Source: Candidatus Methanophagales archaeon
GTDB taxonomy: Archaea > Halobacteriota > Syntropharchaeia > Alkanophagales > Methanospirareceae
Reading direction: 5' to 3'
Assembly: GCA_014859735.1 (NCBI GenBank)
Contig: JACUTR010000003.1
Span: 1 to 42,757, forward strand
DNA: 42,757 nt
Shown piece after piece: positions 1-8,318 of the stretch. The translations under genes and the position numbers were made by a program. Each line of letters opens with the position of its first letter. Position 1 is the first letter of the stretch. The notes beneath the pieces were generated by a model. The model saw only the letters and a list, made by a program, of their open reading frames with translations. It was not told where the DNA came from and searched no databases.

Positions 1-2303
1 TCACCGCTTCCTGAATAAGAGTGTACCATGAAGTAGAGTGTTCCGGAACCTGATGCAGGACCTGCTATCTCCTGCGCCCAACTGGAGTATCCGCGTGCAT
101 CGTAACTGCTTGTTGTAGGTGGTGAATTCCATTTAGTGTATAGGTCAAAGTCGCTTCCGTCTGGACCTGAGTTGAATGCATATCCTTTACCAGAGCCGCT
201 AAGAGAATAGGTTGCGGTAGCACCTGTTCCGGAAAGAGTTCCGCTTTTTCTTCCACTGTTAGCACCTGGACTACCTGAAAGTGCCCAGCATTTCCAGTTA
301 CCGCTACCACTATATGAATGGACCATTATATAGAGCGTTCCAGAGCCGCTTGTTGTAAAGTACTCTAATGAAGTGCCTGAATATCCAATTGCATCGTAGC
401 TGCTCGTTGTAGGTGGAGAACCCCATTTCGCATACAAATCGAAGTCTGCATTTTCATTACCTGCCATCACCACTGTGACGGTAGAGTAGCCCGATACTGA
501 GAAGGTATAAGAGTCCCCAGTGCCTGAAAGTGTTCCGCTCTTGCTTGTTATTAAGTCTCCTCCTCCACCGCCTGATGTGAACTCCACTTTGTCCACCCAT
601 CCGCAGTCTGAGCCACTATGAACACTGCCGTCTTTCATATATCTCCACTTTACCGCGTGCGAGCCAGAACTTATGCTATAGCTCTTCTGCTGCCAGTCAA
701 CAGTTCCACTTATCTTATCCATCCTTGTATTATCAATCCAGAACTCCAGGAAGTCAAAGCTTCCTTCTGATGAGGCTTTCCAATAGAATTTCAAGGTTCC
801 GGGACCTTGAACTCCTATTTGCATCCATGACTCCTCATTGTGTGATATTGTACCACTCTGAGCAGCGTCACTGCCATAGTAATAGGTCGAAGTCTGCCCA
901 AACCAATTTACTTTCCCTCCGGTGTTCCAATAGAAGTCAGTGTTATCCACGGCTTCTCCTAAACTCGGTATTATATAGTATGTTTGTGTGCACCATCCAT
1001 TATTATATGCACCGTTGGGTTTTGAATACTCATTGCCTAAATTGTAGTTATCATCATAAACTTTCCATTCTAGAAAGTCGTTATCCTCAATTTGTTGGAA
1101 GAATCCTGCAACTAATTCTTCTGCCGGCTCGAATTCATCAGCTTCATGCGGAGGCCACGTGTCATGGTGAGCTTGTCCAACGACATCACCAGTAGACAGA
1201 CTCCATAATCTCATATGGTATCCACCATATAGCCGAGTCGGACAGTCAGCTACACCATCGCCTACTATCCAACCATATACTGGATCATAGACATAGCGCT
1301 CATACTCAGCTATGTTATCGAACCATCCGTTGTTAAGTATCTCTGACTTCACTGTATATATATTCGTATTTTCCCATATTATATTTATTGGATCCTCTTG
1401 CATATATGTGTCACCATCCTTTTTATATTGCCACTGAGGGTAATGATACCCGCTCCAGTAAGATGCTGATGAGTAGTAAACTGGCGGGTCGTTTTCGGTT
1501 GTAAACACGTGTTCTTCTTCGGTTATAGAAATTGTTATCTCTTCGCCTTCCCTCAGTTCTCTTATTCCATAACTCTCCGCGATCTTTCTGGCATCATCAG
1601 CACTAGCCGGAATTCTAAGCTCTTCTGTAAAATTATCTCTTCCAAATCTCTTTTTGAACTCTTCGCTCGTGTATATCTCTTTTGAGATCAGATATCCCTG
1701 CTCATACTTTAAAGTCCTGATAACATTGACCTTCACAGTATGCTCTTTCTCCCATTGCTCCATGGATTTCTCTGGAACAATTTTCTTTGTTTCCCCCGGG
1801 GTTATACTTTCTTTTGATTTCTCAGGAGTTATGCCTTCCGCAGATTTCTCTGTCGTTACGTTTTCTTCTGATTTCTGATACGGCTCCGGGCATGAGGATA
1901 TTATAGTATAGTTACCGCTGAGGAAGCCACGCACGATATCTAAAGGAAGCTCAAGCGTTTCTGCAATCTCTTCCTCGCTCAAACCTTCACCATACAAATC
2001 CTTAATTTTACTGTACGTAGGGCAATCAGACGGGGATATGCTCTGGTTTGACTCTGGACATGGTGGCGGAGTATAATTACCTTTGAGATAGCTGTTCACA
2101 ATGTCTAATGGAAATGCGAGCTCTTCTGCAATCTCCTCCTCGCTCAATCCTTCCTCATGTAACTCCGTAATCTTATTGTATGACTCTTCAGGGCATACAG
2201 GCTGATATTCAGGTATGAATGTGCTCTGCATCGCGGGTACACTGGATGCTAATAGTAACACTGCTAATGCTACGGTTGCTATTATTAGGTATTCTTTTTT
2301 CAT
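1..2303 (-). CDS. Large secreted surface protein with twin HTH-like modules and PPC-like C-terminal repeats (3' end outside window)
   Basis: The minus-strand frame is open from an ATG at 2303 to the left edge (about 767 codons), so the ORF track missed it. The start has a strong AGGAGGTG ribosome site (2309-2316). Seen: a signal peptide (residues 1-25, MKKEY then a hydrophobic stretch); two similar modules at about 37-78 and 94-133 sharing GLSEEEIAE, PLDIV and GNYT; a charged linker; a middle domain with YGGYHMRLW and GQAHHDTWPP; a beta-sandwich-like segment containing WQQKSYSISSGSHAVKWRY; then two repeats around DFDLY..W.SPPTTSSYDA, typical of bacterial pre-peptidase C-terminal (PPC) domains. 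Several N-X-S/T sequons (NYT, NQS, NVT, NFT) make it a plausible AglB substrate. No catalytic domain is recognised. Function as an adhesin or cell-surface protein is inference. Confidence 0.8.
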   Translation of the reverse strand, partial: MKKEYLIIATVALAVLLLASSVPAMQSTFIPEYQPVCPEESYNKITELHEEGLSEEEIAEELAFPLDIVNSYLKGNYTPPPCPESNQSISPSDCPTYSKIKDLYGEGLSEEEIAETLELPLDIVRGFLSGNYTIISSCPEPYQKSEENVTTEKSAEGITPEKSKESITPGETKKIVPEKSMEQWEKEHTVKVNVIRTLKYEQGYLISKEIYTSEEFKKRFGRDNFTEELRIPASADDARKIAESYGIRELREGEEITISITEEEHVFTTENDPPVYYSSASYWSGYHYPQWQYKKDGDTYMQEDPINIIWENTNIYTVKSEILNNGWFDNIAEYERYVYDPVYGWIVGDGVADCPTRLYGGYHMRLWSLSTGDVVGQAHHDTWPPHEADEFEPAEELVAGFFQQIEDNDFLEWKVYDDNYNLGNEYSKPNGAYNNGWCTQTYYIIPSLGEAVDNTDFYWNTGGKVNWFGQTSTYYYGSDAAQSGTISHNEESWMQIGVQGPGTLKFYWKASSEGSFDFLEFWIDNTRMDKISGTVDWQQKSYSISSGSHAVKWRYMKDGSVHSGSDCGWVDKVEFTSGGGGGDLITSKSGTLSGTGDSYTFSVSGYSTVTVVMAGNENADFDLYAKWGSPPTTSSYDAIGYSGTSLEYFTTSGSGTLYIMVHSYSGSGNWKCWALSGSPGANSGRKSGTLSGTGATATYSLSGSGKGYAFNSGPDGSDFDLYTKWNSPPTTSSYDARGYSSWAQEIAGPASGSGTLYFMVHSYSGSG

Positions 2304-2652
2304 TTTTCACCTCCTAACCTTTTAAACCTTCTTCTTTTCCCTTCTTTTTTTCGCACCTTTCGCCTTTATCTTATGTTAAAGGTAATGCTAAAATATTTAT
2401 TAGTGTTATTTATAGTTAATGAATTGCAATAGTGCCAAAAATAAGCAATACTTCTATACACAATAAGTAGACGGCTTAGTCCACCAGATACTTTTCTGGT
2501 CCAACGCGACCGTTAGAGTGATTGAGCCGCCCTTTACGACGGTCATAGTGTGGGATAACGCCCGAATAGCTGAATGATAAGGCGAAAATATATATGGGAA
2601 GGTTGGCATTATTGTAAGAAAGGGTTTTTTCATAGGTGAAGTGAGAGAAGCC
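2304..2652. other. Divergent intergenic region with two promoters
   Basis: This stretch separates the surface-protein gene (minus) from the hydroxyacyl-CoA dehydrogenase gene (plus). For the minus gene, an ATAAATATTTT box lies at about 2390-2400, giving a leader of about 60 nt. For the plus gene, AAAATATATAT lies at 2585-2595, with AGGTGA at 2634-2639. A six-base-pair hairpin (ACCAGA/TCTGGT, near 2485-2505) is present but has no recognisable RNA-family features. The 68-codon minus ORF here (2454-2660) has no ribosome site and looks like a chance ORF. Confidence 0.5.
2585..2595 (+). promoter_or_regulatory. TATA box of the hydroxyacyl-CoA dehydrogenase / enoyl-CoA hydratase pair
   Basis: AAAATATATAT is a good archaeal TATA match and would place transcription start near 2617-2622, about 30 nt before the chosen ATG. 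The identification rests on sequence only. Confidence 0.5.
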
Positions 2653-3513
2653 ATGACCAAAAAGAAAGCGTGCGTTGTGGGTATAGGCGTGATGGGGAAT
2701 GGATTAGCGCAAGTATGTGCTCAGGCGGGCTACGATACCTCTGTGGTCAGCCGGAGTGAAGAATCGTTAGAGCGCGGCATTGCAAAGATAAAAGGCAATC
2801 TGTCGTTCCTCGTGAAGAAAGGGCATATGCAGCAAGAGGAGGCGGATAAAATCGTCGATGCGCTCCGTGCACGGGCGACAACGAGCCTTGAAGAGGGTGC
2901 GAAAGGGGCTGATTTTGTAATAGAAGCGGTATATGAGGATTTAGTCCTGAAAAAGGAGCTATTCAGAGAGTTGGACAGGATTTGTCCCGAGCATACGATT
3001 CTCGCAAGTAACACCTCTACCTTTCCTATCGTTGCTTTAGCTACCGTAACAAAAAGACCGGATAAGGTAATTGGAACCCATTTCATGAACCCCCCACCGT
3101 TCATACAGGGTGTAGAGATAATAAAATCATTATTTACCTCTGAAGACACGGTAAATCGAACGAAGGAGTTCGTAAAGTCGTTGGGCAAGGAGCCGATTAT
3201 GGTCAAGGATTCACCGGGGTTCGTCGTGAGTCGCATGATCTGCCTTGTTATGAACGAAGCGGTGAGGATGCATGAAGAGAGTGTCGCATCGGTTGAGGAC
3301 ATCGATAAGATCGCGCGATTATGTTTTAACTGGCCCATCGGTCCTTTTCAGCTTCTGGACTTGATCGGGATCGACATTGTGGCAGCGGTGCTCAATGCGA
3401 TGTACGATGAGACCGGGTGGGAGCGATTCAAGCCATCGCTTCTTATGGTGCAGATGGTACGAGCGGGCTGGACCGGCCGAAAAGCAGGGAAAGGGTTCTA
3501 TGACTATCCGTAA
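2653..3513 (+). CDS. hbd: 3-hydroxyacyl-CoA dehydrogenase (3-hydroxybutyryl-CoA dehydrogenase type)
   Basis: NAD-dependent oxidation of (S)-3-hydroxyacyl-CoA to 3-oxoacyl-CoA in beta-oxidation or the reverse butyryl pathway; cytosolic. The 287-residue chain has the short single-function length of the family (about 280-290). Seen: N-terminal Rossmann motif GIGVMGNG; SNTS; the catalytic-His segment GTHFMNPPP followed by VEII; KDSPGFVVSR and the conserved MNEA of the C-terminal dimerisation domain. The start is ATG 2653 rather than the GTG at 2641, because family members begin directly before the dinucleotide fold and AGGTGA lies only 1 nt from the GTG. It is followed 48 nt later by an enoyl-CoA hydratase, so the pair covers two consecutive beta-oxidation steps. 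Substrate chain length cannot be read from sequence. Confidence 0.92.
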   Translation: MTKKKACVVGIGVMGNGLAQVCAQAGYDTSVVSRSEESLERGIAKIKGNLSFLVKKGHMQQEEADKIVDALRARATTSLEEGAKGADFVIEAVYEDLVLKKELFRELDRICPEHTILASNTSTFPIVALATVTKRPDKVIGTHFMNPPPFIQGVEIIKSLFTSEDTVNRTKEFVKSLGKEPIMVKDSPGFVVSRMICLVMNEAVRMHEESVASVEDIDKIARLCFNWPIGPFQLLDLIGIDIVAAVLNAMYDETGWERFKPSLLMVQMVRAGWTGRKAGKGFYDYP

Positions 3514-3561
3514 GCAAGACGTGCGTGTTGAGCTTTTAGCTGGTGCTCAAGCTAACAATCA

Positions 3562-4344
3562 ATGACCGAAGAAAAGGAATATATATCGTATAAGAAGCAG
3601 GAACGTGTAGCAACGATAACGCTTAACAGGCCGAAATCGTTGAATGCGTTGAACACCGCTTTGTTGACTGAGTTAAAAGATACATTAGAGGATGCAGAAG
3701 CAGATGCTGAAGTGCGTGTAATTGTCATAACCGGCGCGGGAGAGAAAGCGTTCTGCGCCGGTGCTGATGTAGCAGAGATACGTGATAAGAATCCTGAAGA
3801 AGCGCGTGCGTGGTCACAGTGGGTTCAGGGGGTACTCACCTTCATCGAACGAATGAAGAAGCCAGTAATAGCAAAGATACACGGGTTCTGTTTAGGTGGT
3901 GGGTTAGAACTTGCATTGGCATGTGATTTCAGGATTGCGTCAGAGAAGGCGATATTCGGCATGCCGGAAGTAAATTTGGCGATTATTCCGGGTGGCGGTG
4001 GTACTCAACGATTACCGAGATTGATCGGGAAGACGAAAGCGCTGGAACTGCTGATGACCAGTGAGCAGATAGATGCTGCAGAAGCGGTTCGGTTAACGCT
4101 TGTGAATACTGTTGTTCCTGCGGCTGAACTTGACAATGAGATTGATGAGCGTATCAAAAAGCTGCTCTCAAAAAGTCCTGTTACGCTTGCTATACTCAAG
4201 GATGCAGTGAATAAAGGTATTGAAATGGACCTGGAGCGTGCCTTACAATATGAAGCGGAATGCTTCGAATCCGTGCTGAAGACTGAGGATGCACGAGAAG
4301 GGCTTAAAGCGTTTCTGGAGAAACGGAAGCCGGATTTTATTTAG
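3562..4344 (+). CDS. Enoyl-CoA hydratase / crotonase family
   Basis: Hydration of trans-2-enoyl-CoA to 3-hydroxyacyl-CoA, the step before the upstream dehydrogenase. The 260 residues match the usual crotonase length. Seen: NRPKSLNALN near residue 20; the oxyanion-hole segment AFCAGADVAEI; GFCLGGGLELALACD with the first catalytic Glu (ELA); FGMPEVNL with the second Glu; then PGGGGTQRLPRLIG. Both glutamates are present, which favours true hydratase activity over other crotonase-fold reactions. It starts at ATG 3562 with only a weak ribosome site, consistent with co-transcription with the dehydrogenase. No thiolase or acyl-CoA dehydrogenase lies in the window, so the pathway is incomplete here. 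Confidence 0.92.
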   Translation: MTEEKEYISYKKQERVATITLNRPKSLNALNTALLTELKDTLEDAEADAEVRVIVITGAGEKAFCAGADVAEIRDKNPEEARAWSQWVQGVLTFIERMKKPVIAKIHGFCLGGGLELALACDFRIASEKAIFGMPEVNLAIIPGGGGTQRLPRLIGKTKALELLMTSEQIDAAEAVRLTLVNTVVPAAELDNEIDERIKKLLSKSPVTLAILKDAVNKGIEMDLERALQYEAECFESVLKTEDAREGLKAFLEKRKPDFI

Positions 4345-4424
4345 AGGGAAGTGAGACACTAAAGTGGGTTTTTAAAAAGGCGTTCATTCAGGAACTGATT
4401 GCGTATGTATATCTATTCCCATGT

Positions 4425-5132
4425 TTACCACAGCCCGGGTACAAGCCGATACCGTACTTTTTGAGTGTAGTCAGCATAGCCCGGTAATTCTTTCTGTAAG
4501 GTGGTATCTTCCAAATAGGTGCGGATGATGAGCAGCATGACGACACTGCCCGCAGGTATCAGCCCCCATAAGGAACCAAGAACTAACGAGGTGCTTACTG
4601 CCATTAGAATACCGCCTACATAGCCCGGATGCCGGACAAGCCGGTACGGGCCATCCTGCACCACCTGCTGGTCTCGATCCGTCTGAATGCGGACAGTGCT
4701 CGAAAACCACCGGTTCACCCACATCGCCCAGGAATACAGATAAATCGAGCAGATGAAGGCTACGTAACTTATTACGTATACGAGCAAGGGCAATCGGGGG
4801 GACCAGAGAAACCGCCCGGTATCTAAACACGCAACGATGACGATCGCAAAGAAGAGTGGTGCATACAATGCCCAGAATACTTTGTCCCACCACTTCGTGC
4901 CCGGCCCGGGTTTGAACCGTTCTTTGACAAGGTCGGTTTTATCAGCAAACACGATGAGTTGAATCACAACGAGAAGCACCGTGACGATGCTGAAGACCCA
5001 GCCCTGCCAGTACGTGAGCCGGCCGGCCAAGAGGAAAATGAAGGCGATAATGAGCACGAGGGCGAAAAAGCCCTTAAGCACTATTTTGAGATATTCGAGG
5101 CTTTCTTTATTCGTGCTTTCGTTAGTTGGCAT
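4425..5132 (-). CDS. Isoprenylcysteine carboxyl methyltransferase-like integral membrane protein
   Basis: A 235-residue membrane protein with about five hydrophobic segments. The C-terminal signature GPYRLVRHPGYVGGILMAV and a downstream Glu-Leu-Pro/Tyr segment (EDTTLQKELPGYADYTQKV) are typical of the ICMT/PEMT/NnrU-like superfamily, which binds S-adenosylmethionine near the membrane. Prokaryotic members act on varied and mostly unknown substrates, so prenylcysteine methylation should not be assumed. It is convergent with the enoyl-CoA hydratase gene and divergent from corA. The ribosome site before ATG 5132 is weak. No frameshift or missing motif is seen. Confidence 0.8.
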   Translation of the reverse strand: MPTNESTNKESLEYLKIVLKGFFALVLIIAFIFLLAGRLTYWQGWVFSIVTVLLVVIQLIVFADKTDLVKERFKPGPGTKWWDKVFWALYAPLFFAIVIVACLDTGRFLWSPRLPLLVYVISYVAFICSIYLYSWAMWVNRWFSSTVRIQTDRDQQVVQDGPYRLVRHPGYVGGILMAVSTSLVLGSLWGLIPAGSVVMLLIIRTYLEDTTLQKELPGYADYTQKVRYRLVPGLW

Positions 5133-5184
5133 CTTGCCACTTTTACTGATACATACTACTCAACGATTAAATTCACTTAAATTC

Positions 5185-5258
5185 ACCTAACGATTTGCGT
5201 ATTTGCGAAGTGCCGAAGGCATTTGGGTGAGCGAAGCATCGAAAACGCTCTGTTAGGC
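5185..5258. repeat. attC-like imperfect palindrome (candidate integron recombination site)
   Basis: The outer boxes ACCTAAC and GTTAGGC fit the integron attC core consensus RYYYAAC...GTTRRRY. Inside them, after unpaired spacers of 5 and 3 nt, GCGTATTTG pairs with CGAAAACGC (one A-A mismatch, one G-T pair). The apical part contains a smaller hairpin, TGCCGAAGGCA. Total length of 74 nt is inside the known attC range. No integrase gene and no second site are in the window, so this could also be an unrelated palindrome. Confidence 0.35.
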
Positions 5259-5448
5259 GAGGTTTTCATATCATAATAACTCTTTTAACTCTTCTTTTCG
5301 TTTCCGAATGAATGGTAGTAAATGTGATGACTGCCCTTAACCCTATCCAATACGAACCCTTTCCGTTCGAGTCGAGTACCTTGTTTTTTTGTGAAGTAAA
5401 TTAACATGATTGATTGGAACGAAAAAAGAGGAACACGTTTGGAGAACC

Positions 5449-5458
5449 TTTATATATT
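5449..5458 (+). promoter_or_regulatory. TATA box of corA
   Basis: CTTTATATATTTA lies about 50 nt before the corA ATG, with transcription start predicted near 5480. The ribosome site AGGTGA follows at about 5493-5498. Confidence 0.5.
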
Positions 5459-5505
5459 TATTTGACGCTACTTGCTATATAGCGTGGCATGATAGGTGAT
5501 TTTTA

Positions 5506-6570
5506 ATGCCTTTGCTCATTAAAAGAAGATCGAAAAAGAGTGGTCTTCCTCCAGGGACACTCATCCATATAGGAGAGAAGAAGGCTGAAAAGGTACGGAT
5601 TAGCATCATTGACTATGATGAAACGCACTTTCAAGAGAAGGAGGCAAAAACAGTTGAAGAATGTTTTCCTTTTAAGGACAAACCCACGGTCACATGGATA
5701 AACATCGATGGGCTTCATGATGTCGAAATCATAGAGAAAATCGGGAAACATTTTGGCCTGCACCCGCTGCTCTTGGAAGATATTCTGAATACCGAACAGC
5801 GTCCAAAGATGGAAGATTTCGAAAGCTACATCTTCATCGTCTTAAAAATGCTTTATTATGAGGAAGAAGCGCATGAAATAGAAGCAGAACAGGTCAGTTT
5901 AATTCTCGGCTCAAATTTCGTTCTCTCCTTTCAGGAGCGGGAAGGAGATGTCTTTAAATTTATACGAGAACGAATCAGAAATGGAAAAGGGCGGATACGA
6001 AAGGCGGGGGCTGATTATCTCGCGTATGCGTTAGTAGATGCAATCGTTGATCATTATTTTATAATCCTCGAGAAACTTGGCGAGAAGATAGAAAGTATAG
6101 AAGAGGAATTGGTCACCAATCCACTGCCCGAGACGTTACAAACCATTCACCACTTAAAAAAGGAGCTGATATTCCTAAGAAAGTCAGTGTGGCCAGTGCG
6201 AGAAGTTATAAATGTTCTGGAACGGGGCGGATCGGCACTTATTCACGAATCTACCGGCATATATCTCAGAGATGTGTATGACCACACCATTCAGGTCATT
6301 GACTCAATCGAGACATTCCGGGATATGGTTGCGGGGATGCTCGATATCTATCTCTCGAGTGTCAGCAACAAGATGAATGAGGTGATGAAGGTATTAACCA
6401 TAATCGCCACGATATTCATCCCCTTAACGTTTATCGCCGGTATCTACGGCATGAATTTCGAATATATGCCGGAACTTGGATGGCGGTGGGGGTACCCGGT
6501 CGTCTGGCTTTTTATAGGTGCTGTAGTTATCACAATGGTCTTTTACTTCAGGAGGAAGAAGTGGATATGA
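5506..6570 (+). CDS. corA: CorA family Mg2+/Co2+ transporter
   Basis: A pentameric divalent-cation channel of the cytoplasmic membrane. The 354 residues are typical. The N-terminal cytosolic alpha/beta funnel is followed by long helices (residues about 190-290), a first transmembrane helix around IIATIFIPLTFIAGIYGMNF carrying the diagnostic GMN motif, a short external loop (EYMPELGW), and a second transmembrane helix ending in a basic tail RRKKWI. ATG 5506 is preceded by AGGTGATTTTTA. It is convergent with the geranylgeranyl reductase gene. Mg2+ is the most likely physiological substrate, but Co2+ or Ni2+ cannot be excluded. Confidence 0.93.
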   Translation: MPLLIKRRSKKSGLPPGTLIHIGEKKAEKVRISIIDYDETHFQEKEAKTVEECFPFKDKPTVTWINIDGLHDVEIIEKIGKHFGLHPLLLEDILNTEQRPKMEDFESYIFIVLKMLYYEEEAHEIEAEQVSLILGSNFVLSFQEREGDVFKFIRERIRNGKGRIRKAGADYLAYALVDAIVDHYFIILEKLGEKIESIEEELVTNPLPETLQTIHHLKKELIFLRKSVWPVREVINVLERGGSALIHESTGIYLRDVYDHTIQVIDSIETFRDMVAGMLDIYLSSVSNKMNEVMKVLTIIATIFIPLTFIAGIYGMNFEYMPELGWRWGYPVVWLFIGAVVITMVFYFRRKKWI

Positions 6571-6646
6571 ATGCGTCGGTTCTAGACTTCTTCGAATCAT
6601 TTCTACTCGTGGCTCTTCATTTTTTTCAGGGTCACCAAAAATCACC

Positions 6647-7831
6647 TCAAAAGATCACTCTCAAAAGACTAAAGAGTATTCGCGGATTCCTCTTTATGAA
6701 CTCTTTTAAAAGCGCGCGTTCACTACACTCCTTCAGTCGTATTTCTCCTGCTAAGGGACGGAAAAACGTTATGAGTTTCTCGTCGCTCAAGCTTAACACG
6801 GTGTTCTTAGCCTTCAAGCCCACTTCTAACACTTTACCAAACTCGTGCTTCCAGCGCTTCTCGTATTCCATCAATCGCCGCTTCGAAACGTTCTTCTCGC
6901 GCACCGCTTTGGCAATAACCTCCCCGGCGATTGCTCCACCCTCCATCGCCTGTAAAATGCCGCCACCCGTGATCGGTTGGACGTGTCGTGCCGCATCACC
7001 TACTAAAACCAGCCCATTTGCTACCGTCTCGTACACAGGACCACTCAATGGTACCGCACCATACATCGCTGCCAGTATCTTTCCATCCGGGAATTTCTCG
7101 TTTACGAACGCACGCAGATAATCGAGTGCACGATGGTTAGCACCAGAAACATCGCCACCTATCCCCAGTCCTACATTTGCGCACTGATCTCCCTTTGGGA
7201 ATACCCATGCATACCCCTTTGGGGCGATATCCCGGCCAAAAAACATTTCGAAAAAGTTTTTGTCCACCTCAAGGTTACTCATAAGGAACTGTGCACATAT
7301 ATCAACGTCAGCTAAGCGCAGTCGGGTGTCAATACCGGCCCATCTGCCAACTCGGGACTCCACACCATCCGCACCAACAACGACATCCGCAGAAATGCGT
7401 ATAGCTTCACCCGCAGCGTTTGCATACACGCCCTTTGCATACCCCCCCTCTTTGAGGAGGTCATACGCCTGCGTTTTAACCCGCACTTCAGCACCTGCGT
7501 GTGCCGCTTGCTGTGCCAGAAACTTATCAAATAGCCTTCGTTCGAGCACATAGCCCACTACTTCCGATCCTTCAACCGATAATGCCACCCGCGTGCCGTC
7601 AGGACCGTTGGTGATAATTCCCTTCGGCTCGGTGCATATCCACCTTGAATCTATATCAACGAACCGCTCTATTTCTTTGCTCACACCCTCACCGCACTTC
7701 ACGGGCAGACCGATCTCAGGATTCCGTTCGATTAAAAGAACCTCTAATCCATCTTCCGCAGCGGTTTTTGCGGTTACACTACCCGCAGGTCCCGCGCCTA
7801 CCACAACAACGTCATATCGCTCATCTTTCAT
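6647..7831 (-). CDS. Geranylgeranyl reductase family protein (digeranylgeranylglycerophospholipid reductase type)
   Basis: FAD-dependent saturation of the isoprenoid chains of archaeal ether lipids, at the membrane. Seen: N-terminal FAD motif VVVVGAGPAGS; KCGEGVSKE; VVGADGVESRVGRWAG; the substrate-region motif KGYAWVFPKG; and the second FAD motif LVGDAARHVQPITGGG. I prefer ATG 7831 (394 residues, MKDERYDV) over the GTG at 7885 (412 residues) because homologues start just before the Rossmann fold and GAGAGGAGT precedes this ATG. Members of this family can also reduce quinone side chains or polyprenols, so the exact substrate is open. Confidence 0.88.
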   Translation of the reverse strand: MKDERYDVVVVGAGPAGSVTAKTAAEDGLEVLLIERNPEIGLPVKCGEGVSKEIERFVDIDSRWICTEPKGIITNGPDGTRVALSVEGSEVVGYVLERRLFDKFLAQQAAHAGAEVRVKTQAYDLLKEGGYAKGVYANAAGEAIRISADVVVGADGVESRVGRWAGIDTRLRLADVDICAQFLMSNLEVDKNFFEMFFGRDIAPKGYAWVFPKGDQCANVGLGIGGDVSGANHRALDYLRAFVNEKFPDGKILAAMYGAVPLSGPVYETVANGLVLVGDAARHVQPITGGGILQAMEGGAIAGEVIAKAVREKNVSKRRLMEYEKRWKHEFGKVLEVGLKAKNTVLSLSDEKLITFFRPLAGEIRLKECSERALLKEFIKRNPRILFSLLRVIF

Positions 7832-7951
7832 CGGGGGCTGGCTACTCCTCTCACTCAAAGCCACAATTTTTGCATTTCTAATCACTTAGCGTTTGATGGA
7901 AAAAATCTTTTTTAATACATTCAAGAGACTGCTATAATTAGTTAGTATAGT

Positions 7952-8029
7952 ATGGATGTGCTTGAACACATTAAGACGAGGAGGAGTATTAAGGAGATAC
8001 AAAAGGAAGATGAGGTGGAGAGCGATTAA
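7952..8029 (+). pseudogene. Possible N-terminal remnant of a nitroreductase-family gene
   Basis: The 25-codon frame begins MDVLEHIKTRRSIKE, close to the usual start of NAD(P)H/FMN nitroreductases (MDVLEAIKTRRSIR). It then runs into a stop and shows no continuation of the family in any frame. A TATA-like TAGTATAG lies just upstream. The match is short, so this is tentative. Confidence 0.3.
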
Positions 8030-8068
8030 ACTAAAAGGTGAGATGATTATACTGCCCGCCACTGAACC

Positions 8069-8284
8069 ATGTGCCCTGAGAGCGGTGACGAAATTCAAGA
8101 TGATTTTGACAATGATACGATCGTGGCTTGGCGAGAAGAAGTGAGGTATCAGCCGCGAATCTCGCCTAATAGCTATTTGCAGTCGCTTTGTTCATCTAAT
8201 ACCTTTGATACTCCGCAAAAACTTGGAGAGGAGGTGAAGCCTAACGAAAGAATCAATCGCTATCTTAATAAAATTCTTTTTTAA
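8069..8284 (+). CDS. Unrecognised short ORF
   Basis: The 71-codon frame starts MCPESGDEIQDDF and ends NRYLNKILF. It is rich in Asp, Asn and Arg, has no recognised domain and no clear ribosome site before ATG 8069. It lies in the same frame as the nitroreductase-like remnant, separated from it by stops at 8027-8029, 8039-8041 and 8063-8065. It may be part of a decayed gene or non-coding. It is listed because nothing else explains this stretch. Confidence 0.15.
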   Translation: MCPESGDEIQDDFDNDTIVAWREEVRYQPRISPNSYLQSLCSSNTFDTPQKLGEEVKPNERINRYLNKILF

Positions 8285-8318
8285 AAAGAAAAATAGAGGG
8301 TTGCCGCTGACAGTTTTT

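Larger units (their letters stand above)
5133..5505. other. Divergent intergenic region with attC-like hairpin and corA promoter
   Basis: The 373-nt stretch contains a 74-nt imperfect palindrome (5185-5258, separate entry), then AT-rich DNA with no credible ORF, then the corA TATA box and a perfect 10-nt palindrome GCTATATAGC (5474-5483) at about the expected transcription start. Confidence 0.5.
7832..8318. other. Gene-poor stretch with possible gene remnants
   Basis: It holds a short reading frame starting like a nitroreductase (7952-8029) and, in the same frame after three stops, an unrecognised 71-codon ORF (8069-8284). The 3' end contains an AT-rich inverted repeat (TTCTTTTTTAAAAAGAA, about 8274-8290) that could act as a terminator for either convergent side. 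No RNA gene is recognised. Confidence 0.4.

Noticed and set aside
725-1195. 156-codon plus-strand ORF
   Set aside because: It lies antisense within the long minus-strand surface-protein frame, has irregular composition and no start signal; a shadow ORF.
2480-2510. Hairpin that might belong to a tRNA or small RNA
   Set aside because: No T-loop (GTTCRAAUC-like) or acceptor pairing was found; a single six-base-pair stem is not enough.
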